Origin: Candidatus Pantoea formicae
GTDB lineage: Bacteria; Pseudomonadota; Gammaproteobacteria; Enterobacterales; Enterobacteriaceae
Reading direction: 5' to 3'
NCBI RefSeq assembly: GCF_011752625.1
Contig: NZ_VWXD01000002.1
Coordinates: 620,001-684,000 of the forward strand
Length of the DNA stretch: 64,000 nt
Shown: positions 40,115-48,028 of the stretch, in pieces
Layout: every line of letters begins with the position of its first letter
Numbering within the stretch: position 1 is the first letter of the stretch
Translations under genes and position numbers: made by a program
The notes under the pieces: model-generated
Database searches by the model: none
The model's input: the letters and a program-made list of their open reading frames with translations, nothing else
What the model was told of the DNA's origin: nothing

Positions 40115-40991
40115 ACTTCATGCTTTGCAGCATGATCTCTACGTTGTGTTTGAAGGCAGCAACATAGGTTGCAGCAGGGCCATTGGCTTCGGACAGCGCT
40201 TCAGGATAGAGTTCACCACCCGGCTGTGCACCCGTTTCGCTGGCAATCTGTTTCACCAGACGTGGATCGGTCTGATTTTCCATGAAGTAAGTCTTAATGT
40301 GCTCTGCTTTCAATTGCTTGATAATTGAAGCCACATCACTGGCGCTGGCTTCCGCTTCAGTAGAGAATCCAACAGGTGCGAGGAAGCTCACGCCGTAGCG
40401 CTGGCCAAAGTATCCAAAGGCATCATGGCTGGTCAGCACTTTACGTTTGCTCTTCGGTACTGAGGCAAACTCGGTTTTCGCCCAGCTGTCCAGCTTCTGC
40501 AATTGCTGAATATAACTTTCGCCACTTTTACGGATATCTGCCGCATCTTCTGGATCGGCTTTGATCAGCGCATTCATGACGTTGGTGGCGTAGATCACCC
40601 CATTTTGCATGCTGTTCCATGCATGCGGGTCAGTAATGGTTTTCCCGTCATCCACCATTTTGCGGGTGTTAATGCCGTTTGATGCCACTACGACCGTCCC
40701 TTTGTAGCCCGATGCGCTGATTAAACGATCCATCCAGCCTTCAAGACCTAAGCCACTGACAAACACCACGTTAGCCTTAGCCAGAGATTCACTGTCCTGT
40801 GGGGTCGGCTCGAAAGTGTGTGGATCGCCGTTAGGCTGAACCAGCGATTTAACATTAACGTGATCGCCACCCACCTGTTTAACGATATCCGCCAATACGG
40901 TGAAACTCGCCACCACATCCACTGTTTTTGCCATGGTCAATGGGCTGATTAACATGGCGCTAATGGCCAGACCCAGCGGTAACTTTTTCAT
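40113..40991 (-). CDS. Metal ABC transporter periplasmic binding protein (cluster A-I)
   Basis: Zinc/manganese-type solute-binding protein of 292 residues with a signal peptide (LGLAISAMLISPLTMA, cleavage before KTVDVV). The likely ligands are His in GDPHTFEPTPQD, His in DPHAWNS, Glu in FSTEAEASASD and Asp in NQTDPRLV. This H-H-E-D set resembles Mn-type PsaA/SitA more than ZnuA (H-H-H), and there is no His-rich loop. The Zur-type operator at the operon front argues for zinc. It is last in a three-subunit operon, 22 bp after the permease gene. Confidence 0.87.
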   Translation of the reverse strand: MKKLPLGLAISAMLISPLTMAKTVDVVASFTVLADIVKQVGGDHVNVKSLVQPNGDPHTFEPTPQDSESLAKANVVFVSGLGLEGWMDRLISASGYKGTVVVASNGINTRKMVDDGKTITDPHAWNSMQNGVIYATNVMNALIKADPEDAADIRKSGESYIQQLQKLDSWAKTEFASVPKSKRKVLTSHDAFGYFGQRYGVSFLAPVGFSTEAEASASDVASIIKQLKAEHIKTYFMENQTDPRLVKQIASETGAQPGGELYPEALSEANGPAATYVAAFKHNVEIMLQSMK

Positions 40992-41012
40992 TTATATCCC
41001 CTAATCATTTAA

Positions 41013-41852
41013 TTATCGACGACGCAGCAGGCCGCCACATGGTCCTGTCAAAACAGAAAGTAAAAACAGTACGGCAGCACTGAGCACCACCGCCGGTCCG
41101 GCGGGCAGTGAGAAGTGCCAGGAAAGAATCAGGCCGACCAGCGCCGAGATAACGGCCAGCAGCATGGCAATCCCCAGCATGCAGGCCAGATGACGACTCC
41201 AGAAACGCGCGCTGGTTGCGGGCAACATCATCAGCCCGACCGACATCAAGGTGCCAAGCACCTGGAAACCAGCGACCAGGTTGAGCACCACCAGCATCAG
41301 GAAGACGCCGTGTACAATGGGCGCGCTCCACTTTCCCTGCGCACGCAGGAAATCCGGGTCGAAGGCATCAATGACCAGCGGACGAAAAATCACCGCCAGC
41401 ATGAGTAAAGTGAAGGCTGCAATACCGCCCACCAGCACAATGGCGGCGTTATCGACGGCGAGTAGTGAGCCAAACAGTACGTGCAGCAGATCGACACTCG
41501 ATCCGCGCAACGAGACCAGGGTGACGCCTAAGGCCAACGATCCCAGATAAAAACCGGAGAAACTGGCATCTTCTTTAAGATGGGTATATCGACTGACTGC
41601 GCCTGAGAGCAGTGCAACGGCCAGGCCCGCAATTAAGCCACCGATGCCCATGGCCACCAAGGAGAGTCCTGATACCAGATAGCCAATTGCCGCGCCGGGT
41701 AATACCGCATGCGATAGCGCATCCCCAACCAGACTCATACGACGCAATGAAAGAAAGACGCCCAGCGGTGTTGCACTTAATGCCAGCGCCACACAGGCCA
41801 CTAACGCGCGACGCATAAAACCAAATTCGATAAAGGGTTGAATCAAAGTCAC
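41013..41852 (-). CDS. Metal ABC transporter permease (ABC-3 family)
   Basis: A 279-residue inner-membrane permease with eight or so TM segments, of the ZnuB/MntB type (PF00950). The DALSHAVLPGAAIGYL motif (about 38-52) and FDPDFLRAQG are family landmarks. The GTG start overlaps the ATPase stop as GTGA, showing tight coupling. It ends LTGPCGGLLRRR. It partners the ATPase and binding protein of this operon; E. coli ZnuABC lies elsewhere, so this is a second system or a substitute. Confidence 0.9.
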   Translation of the reverse strand: MTLIQPFIEFGFMRRALVACVALALSATPLGVFLSLRRMSLVGDALSHAVLPGAAIGYLVSGLSLVAMGIGGLIAGLAVALLSGAVSRYTHLKEDASFSGFYLGSLALGVTLVSLRGSSVDLLHVLFGSLLAVDNAAIVLVGGIAAFTLLMLAVIFRPLVIDAFDPDFLRAQGKWSAPIVHGVFLMLVVLNLVAGFQVLGTLMSVGLMMLPATSARFWSRHLACMLGIAMLLAVISALVGLILSWHFSLPAGPAVVLSAAVLFLLSVLTGPCGGLLRRR

Positions 41853-42505
41853 GAAGCCACCCTGCGCAGCAGCGGCGTCTGAGTGGAGTCTGCATCGTCG
41901 AGCGACAACACATCGTTGAAGTAACGCGCCACTAGCGGGCGGTCATGTAACACCACCAGCAAGGTGGTGCCCGCCTGCTGTTGCTGCTCAAGGATTGACA
42001 TCAATAAGGTGACCGTCTGGGTATCAATGCCGTTGAAAGGCTCATCAAGCAGCCAGACTTTGCTTTGTTGCAGCATCAAGCGAGCAAACAACACGCGTTG
42101 TAGCTGACCACCTGAGAGCGTCGAGGGTTGGGCATCAGCAAAATCGCGCATCTGCACCGCGTCCAGCGCGGCATCAATTTCAAGACGTAGTGCGCGGTTA
42201 ATGCCACCAAACCAGCCACAGCGAGGCCAGCAGCCCATTGAGACAAGTTCATAAACTGTGAGGGGAAAGCGCGTCTCTAACTCGCTGCGCTGCGGCAACC
42301 AACCTAATGATTTGCGAGGCACTTGAACGTCGCAGGTTCCTGCAACAGGCGGCAACAGGCCGGCGATGGTTTTTAATAACGTGGATTTACCCGTACCGTT
42401 CGCGCCCACCAGTGCTGTCATACTTCCGGCTTCCAGCTCGCCAGTCACGATGGGGGTCACCGCTCGTCCTTGATAGCCTCCTTGTAGTCTATTGAAATGC
42501 ATCAT
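41849..42505 (-). CDS. Metal ABC transporter ATP-binding protein
   Basis: ATPase of the metal uptake operon, 218 residues from the ATG at 42505 (MMHFNRLQGGYQG). It has Walker A GANGTGKS, Q-loop in LGWLPQRSELE, signature LSGGQLQR, Walker B VWLLDEPFNGID and H-loop VVLHDR. The frame is open to 42619, but GGGGA at 8 nt before 42505 and homology to ZnuC-type proteins fix the start. That start overlaps the stop of a 34-codon ORF as ATGA. Confidence 0.9.
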   Translation of the reverse strand: MMHFNRLQGGYQGRAVTPIVTGELEAGSMTALVGANGTGKSTLLKTIAGLLPPVAGTCDVQVPRKSLGWLPQRSELETRFPLTVYELVSMGCWPRCGWFGGINRALRLEIDAALDAVQMRDFADAQPSTLSGGQLQRVLFARLMLQQSKVWLLDEPFNGIDTQTVTLLMSILEQQQQAGTTLLVVLHDRPLVARYFNDVLSLDDADSTQTPLLRRVAS

Positions 42506-42606
42506 TTTTGCATTCCCCAATAGATAGCCACCGCAAGAAAAGCGATAAGTAACAGCGCCACCAAGAGGCGACCGCCGAGCGAGAAGAGTAATCCACTGTG
42601 ATTCAT
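42502..42606 (-). CDS. Putative 34-residue membrane peptide leading the metal ABC operon
   Basis: A small ORF from ATG 42606 to TGA 42502-42504: MNHSGLLFSLGGRLLVALLL then IAFLAVAIYWGMQK. It has one hydrophobic TM segment (about 14-30), a polar N-terminus and a positive C-terminal end. Its stop overlaps the ATPase start (ATGA), as in true operon genes, and it is the first ORF after the Zur-type box. The ribosome-binding site is weak (TTGAAAG). I do not recognise it. It might be an accessory subunit or a leader peptide that couples translation. Confidence 0.6.
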   Translation of the reverse strand: MNHSGLLFSLGGRLLVALLLIAFLAVAIYWGMQK

Positions 42607-42622
42607 GGCTTTCAACCAAAAA

Positions 42623-42637
42623 CGTTATAACATAACA
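42623..42637 (-). promoter_or_regulatory. Zur-type operator of the metal ABC operon
   Basis: On the minus strand TGTTATG-T-TATAACG matches the Zur core TGTTATANTATAACA at 12 of 14 defined positions. It lies 17 bp before the start of the 34-codon ORF, the same geometry as the rpmE2 box (18 bp before its ATG). Confidence 0.78.
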
Positions 42638-42847
42638 ATTATATTATCCGATCTCCGCCTCTCTTTACCCGGCAGAAAGTGTTTCAAAAGTTAACCATGC
42701 CAGGTGATCACGACAGGTTTCAACGGGAGTAAACAGATTGAGTGGTAAATCCCATCGCAACGATTACCTTTTCTTTTTTATTGTTGTCTTGCAAAGTTAG
42801 CGCAGAAGCCCAATGATAGATTCATCTTCCTTTTTACCGGATGCAAA

Positions 42848-43201
42848 ATGCAGTCTATTATTCATTGTGATATTGCTGTGGATGAGGACGATTGCGAGAA
42901 GTTACAGGCTATTATCCAGGGGAATATTCTCAAAATAGCCGAATCTCTGGCTGGGGATTTACAGTGGTATTCACAAAACGCGCAATTAGTTCCGGACAGT
43001 TTTAAGATTATTTCCATTCAACCGCTCGATAACAATCGATTTAAAATGCTTTACGATTTCACGTGGAATTTATTTAATCCTTGCCTGGATTTAAATGAAT
43101 TTCGTACCCAACATGAAGAAGTGTTGTTCCACATAGCACCCGGTGCACTGGTGTTTTCAGTGATAGACAATACGCGCCCCTCTCCTTCCGACGAATTGTA
43201 A
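42848..43201 (+). CDS. Hypothetical protein (117 residues) upstream of tomB-hha
   Basis: I do not recognise this protein. It is acidic and soluble-looking, with Cys at about residues 8, 16 and 80, and motifs DEDDCEKLQAIIQGN and FTWNLFNPCLDLNEFR. No TM helix or signal is present. The surrounding DNA is AT-richer than the flanks, like the tomB-hha region. The start has a weak ribosome-binding site (CCGGA). It lies 147 bp upstream of tomB on the same strand, so it might share that locus. It is probably real given the length and clean codon pattern, but untested. Confidence 0.62.
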   Translation: MQSIIHCDIAVDEDDCEKLQAIIQGNILKIAESLAGDLQWYSQNAQLVPDSFKIISIQPLDNNRFKMLYDFTWNLFNPCLDLNEFRTQHEEVLFHIAPGALVFSVIDNTRPSPSDEL

Positions 43202-43347
43202 TATTTGGTAATTGAGGTGAGCAAAATTAATGATTGTGGATTACATTTAAGGAGTCGCTGAATTCTTTTTATTCGTGATCGCTTCCTGATAGCTTTTCCA
43301 AATCACGCCGCGCTGCGGTAACAGTGCAAGCTCTGGAGGGGAAAAAG

Positions 43348-43725
43348 ATGGACGAATACTCACCAAAACGGCATGATATTGCCCAGCTTAAATTCCTGTG
43401 TGAGAACCTGTTTGACGAAAGTATGGCGACACTAACTGACAGCCACCACGGCTGGGTTAATGATCCTACTGCGGAAAGCAATTTACAGCTCAACGATTTG
43501 ATTGAGCATATCGCGTCTTTCACGATGAATTACAAAATTAAGCACGTTGAAGATGAAGCGCTGATTACGCAAATCGATGAATATCTTGACGATACCTTTA
43601 TGCTGTTCAGCAGCTACGGAATCAATACTCAGGATCTTCAGCGGTGGCAACGTTCAGCAAGACGCTTATTTAACCTGTTTGCCGAAGAGTGCGCTTTTCT
43701 CCAACAACCCAGCCATTCCTTTTAG
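43348..43725 (+). CDS. tomB: Biofilm modulator/antitoxin TomB
   Basis: Antitoxin-like partner of Hha, described in E. coli and other enterobacteria as neutralising Hha in an oxygen-dependent manner. The 125-residue acidic protein begins MDEYSPKRHDIAQLKFLCENL; the conserved Cys (about 18) and SHHGWVNDPTAESNLQLNDLIEHIA block match E. coli TomB. The ATG follows GGAGGGG; a GTG at 43324 opens the same frame but is not needed. hha starts 24 bp after its stop. Confidence 0.95.
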   Translation: MDEYSPKRHDIAQLKFLCENLFDESMATLTDSHHGWVNDPTAESNLQLNDLIEHIASFTMNYKIKHVEDEALITQIDEYLDDTFMLFSSYGINTQDLQRWQRSARRLFNLFAEECAFLQQPSHSF

Positions 43726-43749
43726 CATCAGAGTGAGACCGGTTTATTT

Positions 43750-43968
43750 ATGAGCAACCAAGCCTTAACCAAAACAGATTATTTGATGCGACTTCGCCGT
43801 TGTCGCTCAATCGACACCCTCGAACGGGTGATCGAAAAAAACAAGTACGAATTATCTGACAACGAACTCGCGGTTTTTTATTCAGCAGCCGATCATCGCT
43901 TAGCCGAGCTAACGATGAATAAGCTTTACGATAAAGTGCCAGTTTCAGTCTGGAAGTTCGTCCGCTAA
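43750..43968 (+). CDS. hha: Hemolysin expression-modulating protein Hha
   Basis: Small H-NS co-regulator (YmoA family) that modifies silencing of horizontally acquired genes. The 72-residue protein has the family core [23 protein letters not shown] and ends [10 protein letters not shown]. The single Cys is present (about residue 18). It forms the tomB-hha pair; the AT-rich context is typical of an H-NS/Hha autoregulated locus. Confidence 0.97.
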   Translation: MSNQALTKTDYLMRLRRCRSIDTLERVIEKNKYELSDNELAVFYSAADHRLAELTMNKLYDKVPVSVWKFVR

Positions 43969-44089
43969 CGTTTTACTGCCTACCGATTCGTTACGCCATC
44001 GTTTTAATCAGGGAAAGATCATCAGGCAAAGGAGTGCCAGCGTTCTGCTGTGTGCTGTATTGGTTGGGATTTTTTTGGAGAGTAGAAAT

Positions 44090-44202
44090 GGTGGAGGCCC
44101 TGCCAGCTACATCCCGGCACACGCGTCGCCTGCTGCGGCTGCTTCCTTCCGGACCTGACCGAGTTCACAAGTTAGCGTTGCGGGAGAACCAACAGGGCCC
44201 CC
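44090..44202 (-). ncRNA. ffs: Signal recognition particle 4.5S RNA
   Basis: On the minus strand the 113-nt sequence starts GGGGGCCCTGTTGGTTCTCC, contains the SRP apical loop GGTCAGGTCCGGAAGGAAGC and ends with GGCAGGGCCTCCACC, which pairs with the 5' end. It closely matches E. coli ffs. It binds Ffh for cotranslational targeting of membrane proteins. It lies between hha and ybaZ on the opposite strand. The precursor has a 5' leader removed by RNase P in E. coli, consistent with the promoter about 30 bp upstream. Confidence 0.97.
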
Positions 44203-44232
44203 ATTGACGAGCTCTCTTTCGAGAGCGCAGGC

Positions 44233-44261
44233 ATTATCAAGTAAGCCCCTGGCAATTGCAA
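44233..44261 (-). promoter_or_regulatory. Promoter of ffs
   Basis: On the minus strand TTGCAA (44256-44261), 17 bp, then GATAAT (44233-44238), followed by a GC-rich discriminator GCCTGCGC typical of stable-RNA promoters. The inferred start near 44226 gives a roughly 24-nt leader before the mature RNA. Confidence 0.75.
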
Positions 44262-44370
44262 GCGTAGGCCGGGTGACCGTTGTTTTCTTGAACAGCTATC
44301 CCTTAAAACCCTGATTCTCACCCTCTCTGCATGCTAAAGTCTGCGTTTACTCGCTGAATCAGGTGCGTGC

Positions 44371-44682
44371 ATGAACGACACAAGCAATTTTTCCGAACGC
44401 GTCTGGCAAATTATTGCCGCAATCCCCGAAGGCAAAGTCACCACCTACGGCGATATCGCCCTGCTTGCCGGTTCACCGCGTGCCGCAAGACAAGTCGGCG
44501 GCGTATTACGTCGCTTACCCGAGGGCAGCAAATTGCCGTGGTTCCGCGTCATTAATCGTCATGGCCGCATTTCACTGCAAGGCGACGATCTCTTCCGCCA
44601 GCGTGATGCGCTGGAAGCAGAAGGCATCGAAGTCAGCGATGCCGGTGAGATTGAATTAGAGAAGTATCGCTGGGAGTATTGA
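44371..44682 (+). CDS. ybaZ: Alkyltransferase-like protein YbaZ
   Basis: DNA-binding ATL protein that recognises O6-alkylguanine and hands it to nucleotide excision repair. The 103-residue product has the AGT-type fold with arginine finger region (VGGVLRRLPEGS) and the active-site motif PWFRVIN in which the catalytic Cys of the transferase PCHR is replaced (Trp), so it binds but does not transfer. The ATG follows GGTGCGTGC, a weak ribosome-binding site. It is close to E. coli YbaZ in length. Confidence 0.92.
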   Translation: MNDTSNFSERVWQIIAAIPEGKVTTYGDIALLAGSPRAARQVGGVLRRLPEGSKLPWFRVINRHGRISLQGDDLFRQRDALEAEGIEVSDAGEIELEKYRWEY

Positions 44683-44716
44683 GCTTCTCGGTGCATCCAT
44701 ACTCAAGTGTTGCCGC

Positions 44717-44854
44717 ACCCATGCTGAAGAGTTGTCTTCGTACCCAAGCTGAAGCACTGCCTTAGCAACCATGCTGAAGCGCTGTCTTCGCACCTAAGCT
44801 GAAGTATTGCCTTAGGAACCATGGCTGAAGCGCTGTCTTCGCACCCAAGCTGAA
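44717..44854. repeat. Tandem repeat, about 2.75 copies of a 50-bp unit
   Basis: The unit is made of two related half-units: ACCATGCTGAAGCGCTGTCT plus TCGC, and ACCTAAGCTGAAGTATTGCC plus TTAGGA. Copies begin at about 44717, 44768 and 44818; the last is cut short. All half-units share AGCTGAAG or TGCTGAAG then a TGTCTT/TGCCTT. No ORF is supported here. It lies between ybaZ and ybaY, directly before the long palindrome. Confidence 0.8.
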
Positions 44855-44963
44855 GTGCGAACAGGCAACACTGTGGAGTAAAGCGTCACACGCCAGGGAT
44901 GGCGTGTGCCGAGCGATCAGGGACGAGACAGCGACTTTACGCAACAGTGTTGCCTGTTCGCAC
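44855..44963. repeat. 109-bp element with perfect 20-bp terminal inverted repeats
   Basis: Arms GTGCGAACAGGCAACACTGT (44855-44874) and its exact complement (44944-44963) enclose a 69-bp core. The core has another near-inverted pair (GTAAAGCGTC and GCGACTTTAC) and a hairpin CACACGCC-AGGGA-GGCGTGTG type. There is no ORF. It looks like a structured intergenic repeat or a miniature element; copy number elsewhere cannot be judged here. Confidence 0.75.
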
Positions 44964-45008
44964 ACTCCCCGCCCTGTTTTAGTCGTACACTCCCCCACCC
45001 TGCTTTTA

Positions 45009-45566
45009 TCACATACTCGTCGGCGCAGGCACCGACGCTGAAGGCACAACCTGCGTTGGCGAGGTTGACGTCACCGTCGTCGCCGCACCCGGTTGAGTTG
45101 GCATTGCCATATTGGTGACTGGCACCAGCAACAATTCCGCTTTTGTTCCGCCCTGATTGATTACCGGCTTAACGGTGTCCGTGATAAACGCCAGCTTGCC
45201 ATCAATCGCAATCGCTGCGCTCAGCAAAATTCGTGCGTTTGGCTGAATATCAGCAGGATTAAACGGCAGCACGAACTGGAACGGCGCCTGTTTCCCTTCG
45301 GTGCGCACGACATGCTGCGCCAATACTTTCGATGGCGCATCGGCGAGGGAGGCGTCGGACAGCGTCACGGTTAATACCGCATCCGGCGGCAACGCAATGC
45401 GCTGGCGAATATACACCGAACCACTAACGTTAGGCTGCGTAATCGCGGCCTGTTGCCCAGCAACGGCGGAGCCTAACGTTGGGGTGGCTACCGGCTTACC
45501 GTGATCGGCACAGCCAACCATTGCTGCCGCCAGCGTCACACCACTTATAACATGCCAGAGTTTCAT
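45009..45566 (-). CDS. ybaY: YbaY-family glycoprotein/polysaccharide-type lipoprotein
   Basis: Outer-membrane-type lipoprotein of the YbaY/YscW family; function not established. The 185-residue precursor has a signal peptide with the lipobox AMVGC (Cys about 19). The conserved domain is VSGSVYIRQRIALPPDAVLTV through AFITDTVKPVINQG. A C-terminal low-complexity tail rich in Thr, Pro, Ala and Ser (about 150-185) follows. It stands alone, convergent with the repeat region. Confidence 0.9.
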   Translation of the reverse strand: MKLWHVISGVTLAAAMVGCADHGKPVATPTLGSAVAGQQAAITQPNVSGSVYIRQRIALPPDAVLTVTLSDASLADAPSKVLAQHVVRTEGKQAPFQFVLPFNPADIQPNARILLSAAIAIDGKLAFITDTVKPVINQGGTKAELLLVPVTNMAMPTQPGAATTVTSTSPTQVVPSASVPAPTSM

Positions 45567-45771
45567 CGATGTCGTCTCCTTATGAGCACTATGATTGTCG
45601 GCGGTTAATTTATTGGGTAGCTTTTCAACCGCCGATTGACCTTAATTCTGGCACAAAAATCCGGATTGCGCCCAAAAGCACTGCCAGCCCGCTGAAATCA
45701 CGGCAAAATCATTGACGGAAACTGGTCGGATCTTTCAAACTGACGCGATCGGAATCATTGAGGAATCGGCT

Positions 45772-46635
45772 ATGAGCCAGGCACTACACAACCTGCTTAA
45801 CTTATTAAATCTGGAAAAACTCGAAGAGGGCCTGTTTCGCGGCCAGAGTGAAGACCTCGGTCTGCGTCAGGTGTTTGGTGGGCAAGTCGTGGGACAAGCG
45901 CTGTACGCGGCAAAGCAGACCGTGCCGGAAGATCGCATCATCCACTCGTTCCACAGCTACTTCCTGCGTCCCGGTGATAGCGAAAAAGCCATAATCTATG
46001 ATGTTGAAACCCTGCGCGATGGTAAAAGTTTCAGTGCGCGTCGCGTCAGTGCCGTACAAAATGGCCATCCCATCTTCTACATGACCGCCTCATTCCAGGC
46101 ACCCGAAAACGGTTTTGAGCATCAAAACACCATGCCGCAAGTGCCAGGTCCAGACAATCTCCCCTCGGAGCAAGATTTAGCACAAAAGCTCGCGGCGCAT
46201 TTGCCGCTCAAACTTAAAGAGAAGTTTCTCGCTGAGCGCCCACTGGATATTCGTCCGGTGCAAATTCATAACCCGCTAAAAGGCCGGGTTGATGAACCGC
46301 TGCGCCAGGTGTGGGTACGGGCGAATGGTCAGATGCCCGACGACCGCCGCATCCACCAATATGTGCTGGGTTACGCTTCAGATCTCAACTTCCTGCCTGT
46401 AGCGTTACAACCGCACGGCAAAGGTTTTCTTGAGCCAGATATGCAGGTGGCAACCATCGATCACTCCATGTGGTTCCATCGTCCGTTTGACCTCTCAGAA
46501 TGGCTACTGTACAGCGTGGTCAGCACATCGGCTTCTGGTGCACGTGGTTTTGTGCGCGGAGAGTTTTACACCCAGGATGGCACGCTGGTCGCGACCACCG
46601 TGCAGGAAGGTGTCATGCGTCAACGCGAGGCATAA
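45772..46635 (+). CDS. tesB: Acyl-CoA thioesterase II
   Basis: Cytosolic double-hotdog thioesterase for medium- and long-chain acyl-CoA. The 287-residue protein matches E. coli TesB from [20 protein letters not shown] to the end, including [23 protein letters not shown] and the [10 protein letters not shown] block. The active triad is Asp in the second half, with Thr and Gln. The ATG at 45772 is the family start; 60 bp more is open upstream but not supported. Confidence 0.95.
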   Translation: MSQALHNLLNLLNLEKLEEGLFRGQSEDLGLRQVFGGQVVGQALYAAKQTVPEDRIIHSFHSYFLRPGDSEKAIIYDVETLRDGKSFSARRVSAVQNGHPIFYMTASFQAPENGFEHQNTMPQVPGPDNLPSEQDLAQKLAAHLPLKLKEKFLAERPLDIRPVQIHNPLKGRVDEPLRQVWVRANGQMPDDRRIHQYVLGYASDLNFLPVALQPHGKGFLEPDMQVATIDHSMWFHRPFDLSEWLLYSVVSTSASGARGFVRGEFYTQDGTLVATTVQEGVMRQREA

Positions 46636-46639
46636 AAAA

Positions 46640-46658
46640 GGGGCGATATCATCGCCCC
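46640..46658. terminator. Bidirectional terminator between tesB and amtB
   Basis: An 8-bp perfect stem GGGGCGAT / ATCGCCCC with an ATC apex. It is flanked by A6 on the left (T run for the minus strand) and a shorter T run on the right, and stands between two convergent genes. Confidence 0.85.
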
Positions 46659-46705
46659 TTCACATTTTTATTGTTTTAGCGCACTGCTCTTCAGCAGCCC
46701 GGCAC

Positions 46706-47995
46706 TTACTGGTTGTAAGCGTTTTCGCCGTGGCTGTTGACATCCAGACCTTCACGTTCCTGATCTTCTGGAACACGCAGGCCAACAATCATATCTGCCA
46801 GTTTGAAGCCGATGAAGGCGACAACACCTGACCAGATGATGGTCACACCGCAGCTGAACAGTTGAACCCAAACCTGATGACCCATGGTCACGCCTTCTGC
46901 GTAGCCTACGCCACCCAGTGAAGATGACGCGAACACACCGGTCAGGATACAACCCAAGATACCGCACACGCCGTGCACACCGAACACATCACATGGGTCA
47001 TCAACGCGCAGCCATTTCTTCAGCGTGGTCACACCCCAGATACCTGCCAAGCCACCGGCCAGACCGATAATCAGCGCACCACCCACACCGACATAACCAC
47101 AGGCTGGGGTAATGGCCACCAGACCGGCAATGAAACCTGAGCATGCACCCAGCAGAGAAGGTTTGCCACGCATCGCCCACTCACCGAACACCCATGACAG
47201 CACCGCACCCGCAGTCGCCACAACAGTATTCAGGAAGGCCAACGCGGCGATTTCATTTGCAGAAGAAGCAGAACCGGCGTTGAAGCCAAACCAGCCCACA
47301 TACAGAATCGCTGTACCGGTAAAGACCATTGGCAAGTTGTGTGGTTTGAACGCTTCTTTACCGAAGCCCGCACGTTTACCCACCAGGTAAGCACCCACCA
47401 AGCCAGCAACCGCCGCGTTGATGTGTACAACAGTACCGCCCGCGAAGTCCAGCGCGCCGTCCTGAGCCAGCAGACCGCCTGCCCACACCATGTGTGCGAT
47501 TGGCAGATAAGAAAGCGTCAGCCAGACCACCACAAAGATCAGTACCGCAGAGAAGCGAATACGTTCTGCGATAGCTCCAACAATCAGACCCACAGTGATA
47601 CAGGCAAAGGAAGCCTGGAACGCAACGTGAATATACTGATAGAAGCTGCCCATTACGGCTTTCAGCTCAATGTTCTTCAGCATCGCCCACTGGAAGTTAC
47701 CGAAGAAAGCGTTGCCTTCGCTGAAGGCCAGGGAATAACCGTAAACCACCCACAGCACGCACACTAAGGCAAAAGTCACTGCGACTTGCGTCAGCATGGA
47801 GAGCACGTTCTTTCCACGGATGAGACCGCCGTAAAACAGGGCAATGCCCGGGATTGTCATGAACAATACCAGTGCGGTACAGATCATCATAAAGGCGTTA
47901 TCGGCTTTATCCGCAACGGCAGGTGCTGCCGCCATGGCCAGAGACGGTAACAGCGCCAGGCTGGTGAGGCCCAACTTGGTCATTAGTTTATTCAT
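46706..47995 (-). CDS. amtB: Ammonium transporter AmtB
   Basis: Inner-membrane trimeric ammonia channel. The precursor has a signal peptide (LALLPSLAMA then APAVADKADNAFMM). Eleven TM segments follow, with channel His residues in GTVVHINAA (His168 equivalent) and FGVHGVCG (His318). The C-terminal cytoplasmic tail REGLDVNSHGENAYNQ is the GlnK contact. I use the ATG at 47995, six nt after GGAAAG. It follows glnK in one operon, 33 bp apart. Confidence 0.96.
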   Translation of the reverse strand: MNKLMTKLGLTSLALLPSLAMAAAPAVADKADNAFMMICTALVLFMTIPGIALFYGGLIRGKNVLSMLTQVAVTFALVCVLWVVYGYSLAFSEGNAFFGNFQWAMLKNIELKAVMGSFYQYIHVAFQASFACITVGLIVGAIAERIRFSAVLIFVVVWLTLSYLPIAHMVWAGGLLAQDGALDFAGGTVVHINAAVAGLVGAYLVGKRAGFGKEAFKPHNLPMVFTGTAILYVGWFGFNAGSASSANEIAALAFLNTVVATAGAVLSWVFGEWAMRGKPSLLGACSGFIAGLVAITPACGYVGVGGALIIGLAGGLAGIWGVTTLKKWLRVDDPCDVFGVHGVCGILGCILTGVFASSSLGGVGYAEGVTMGHQVWVQLFSCGVTIIWSGVVAFIGFKLADMIVGLRVPEDQEREGLDVNSHGENAYNQ

Positions 47996-48028
47996 TTCTT
48001 TCCATCCCATCACAATTCAGAGCCCCAG

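Noticed and set aside
44717..44854. Could the spaced repeats be a CRISPR array?
   Set aside because: The units are contiguous and diverged with no unique spacers, no leader and no cas genes nearby.
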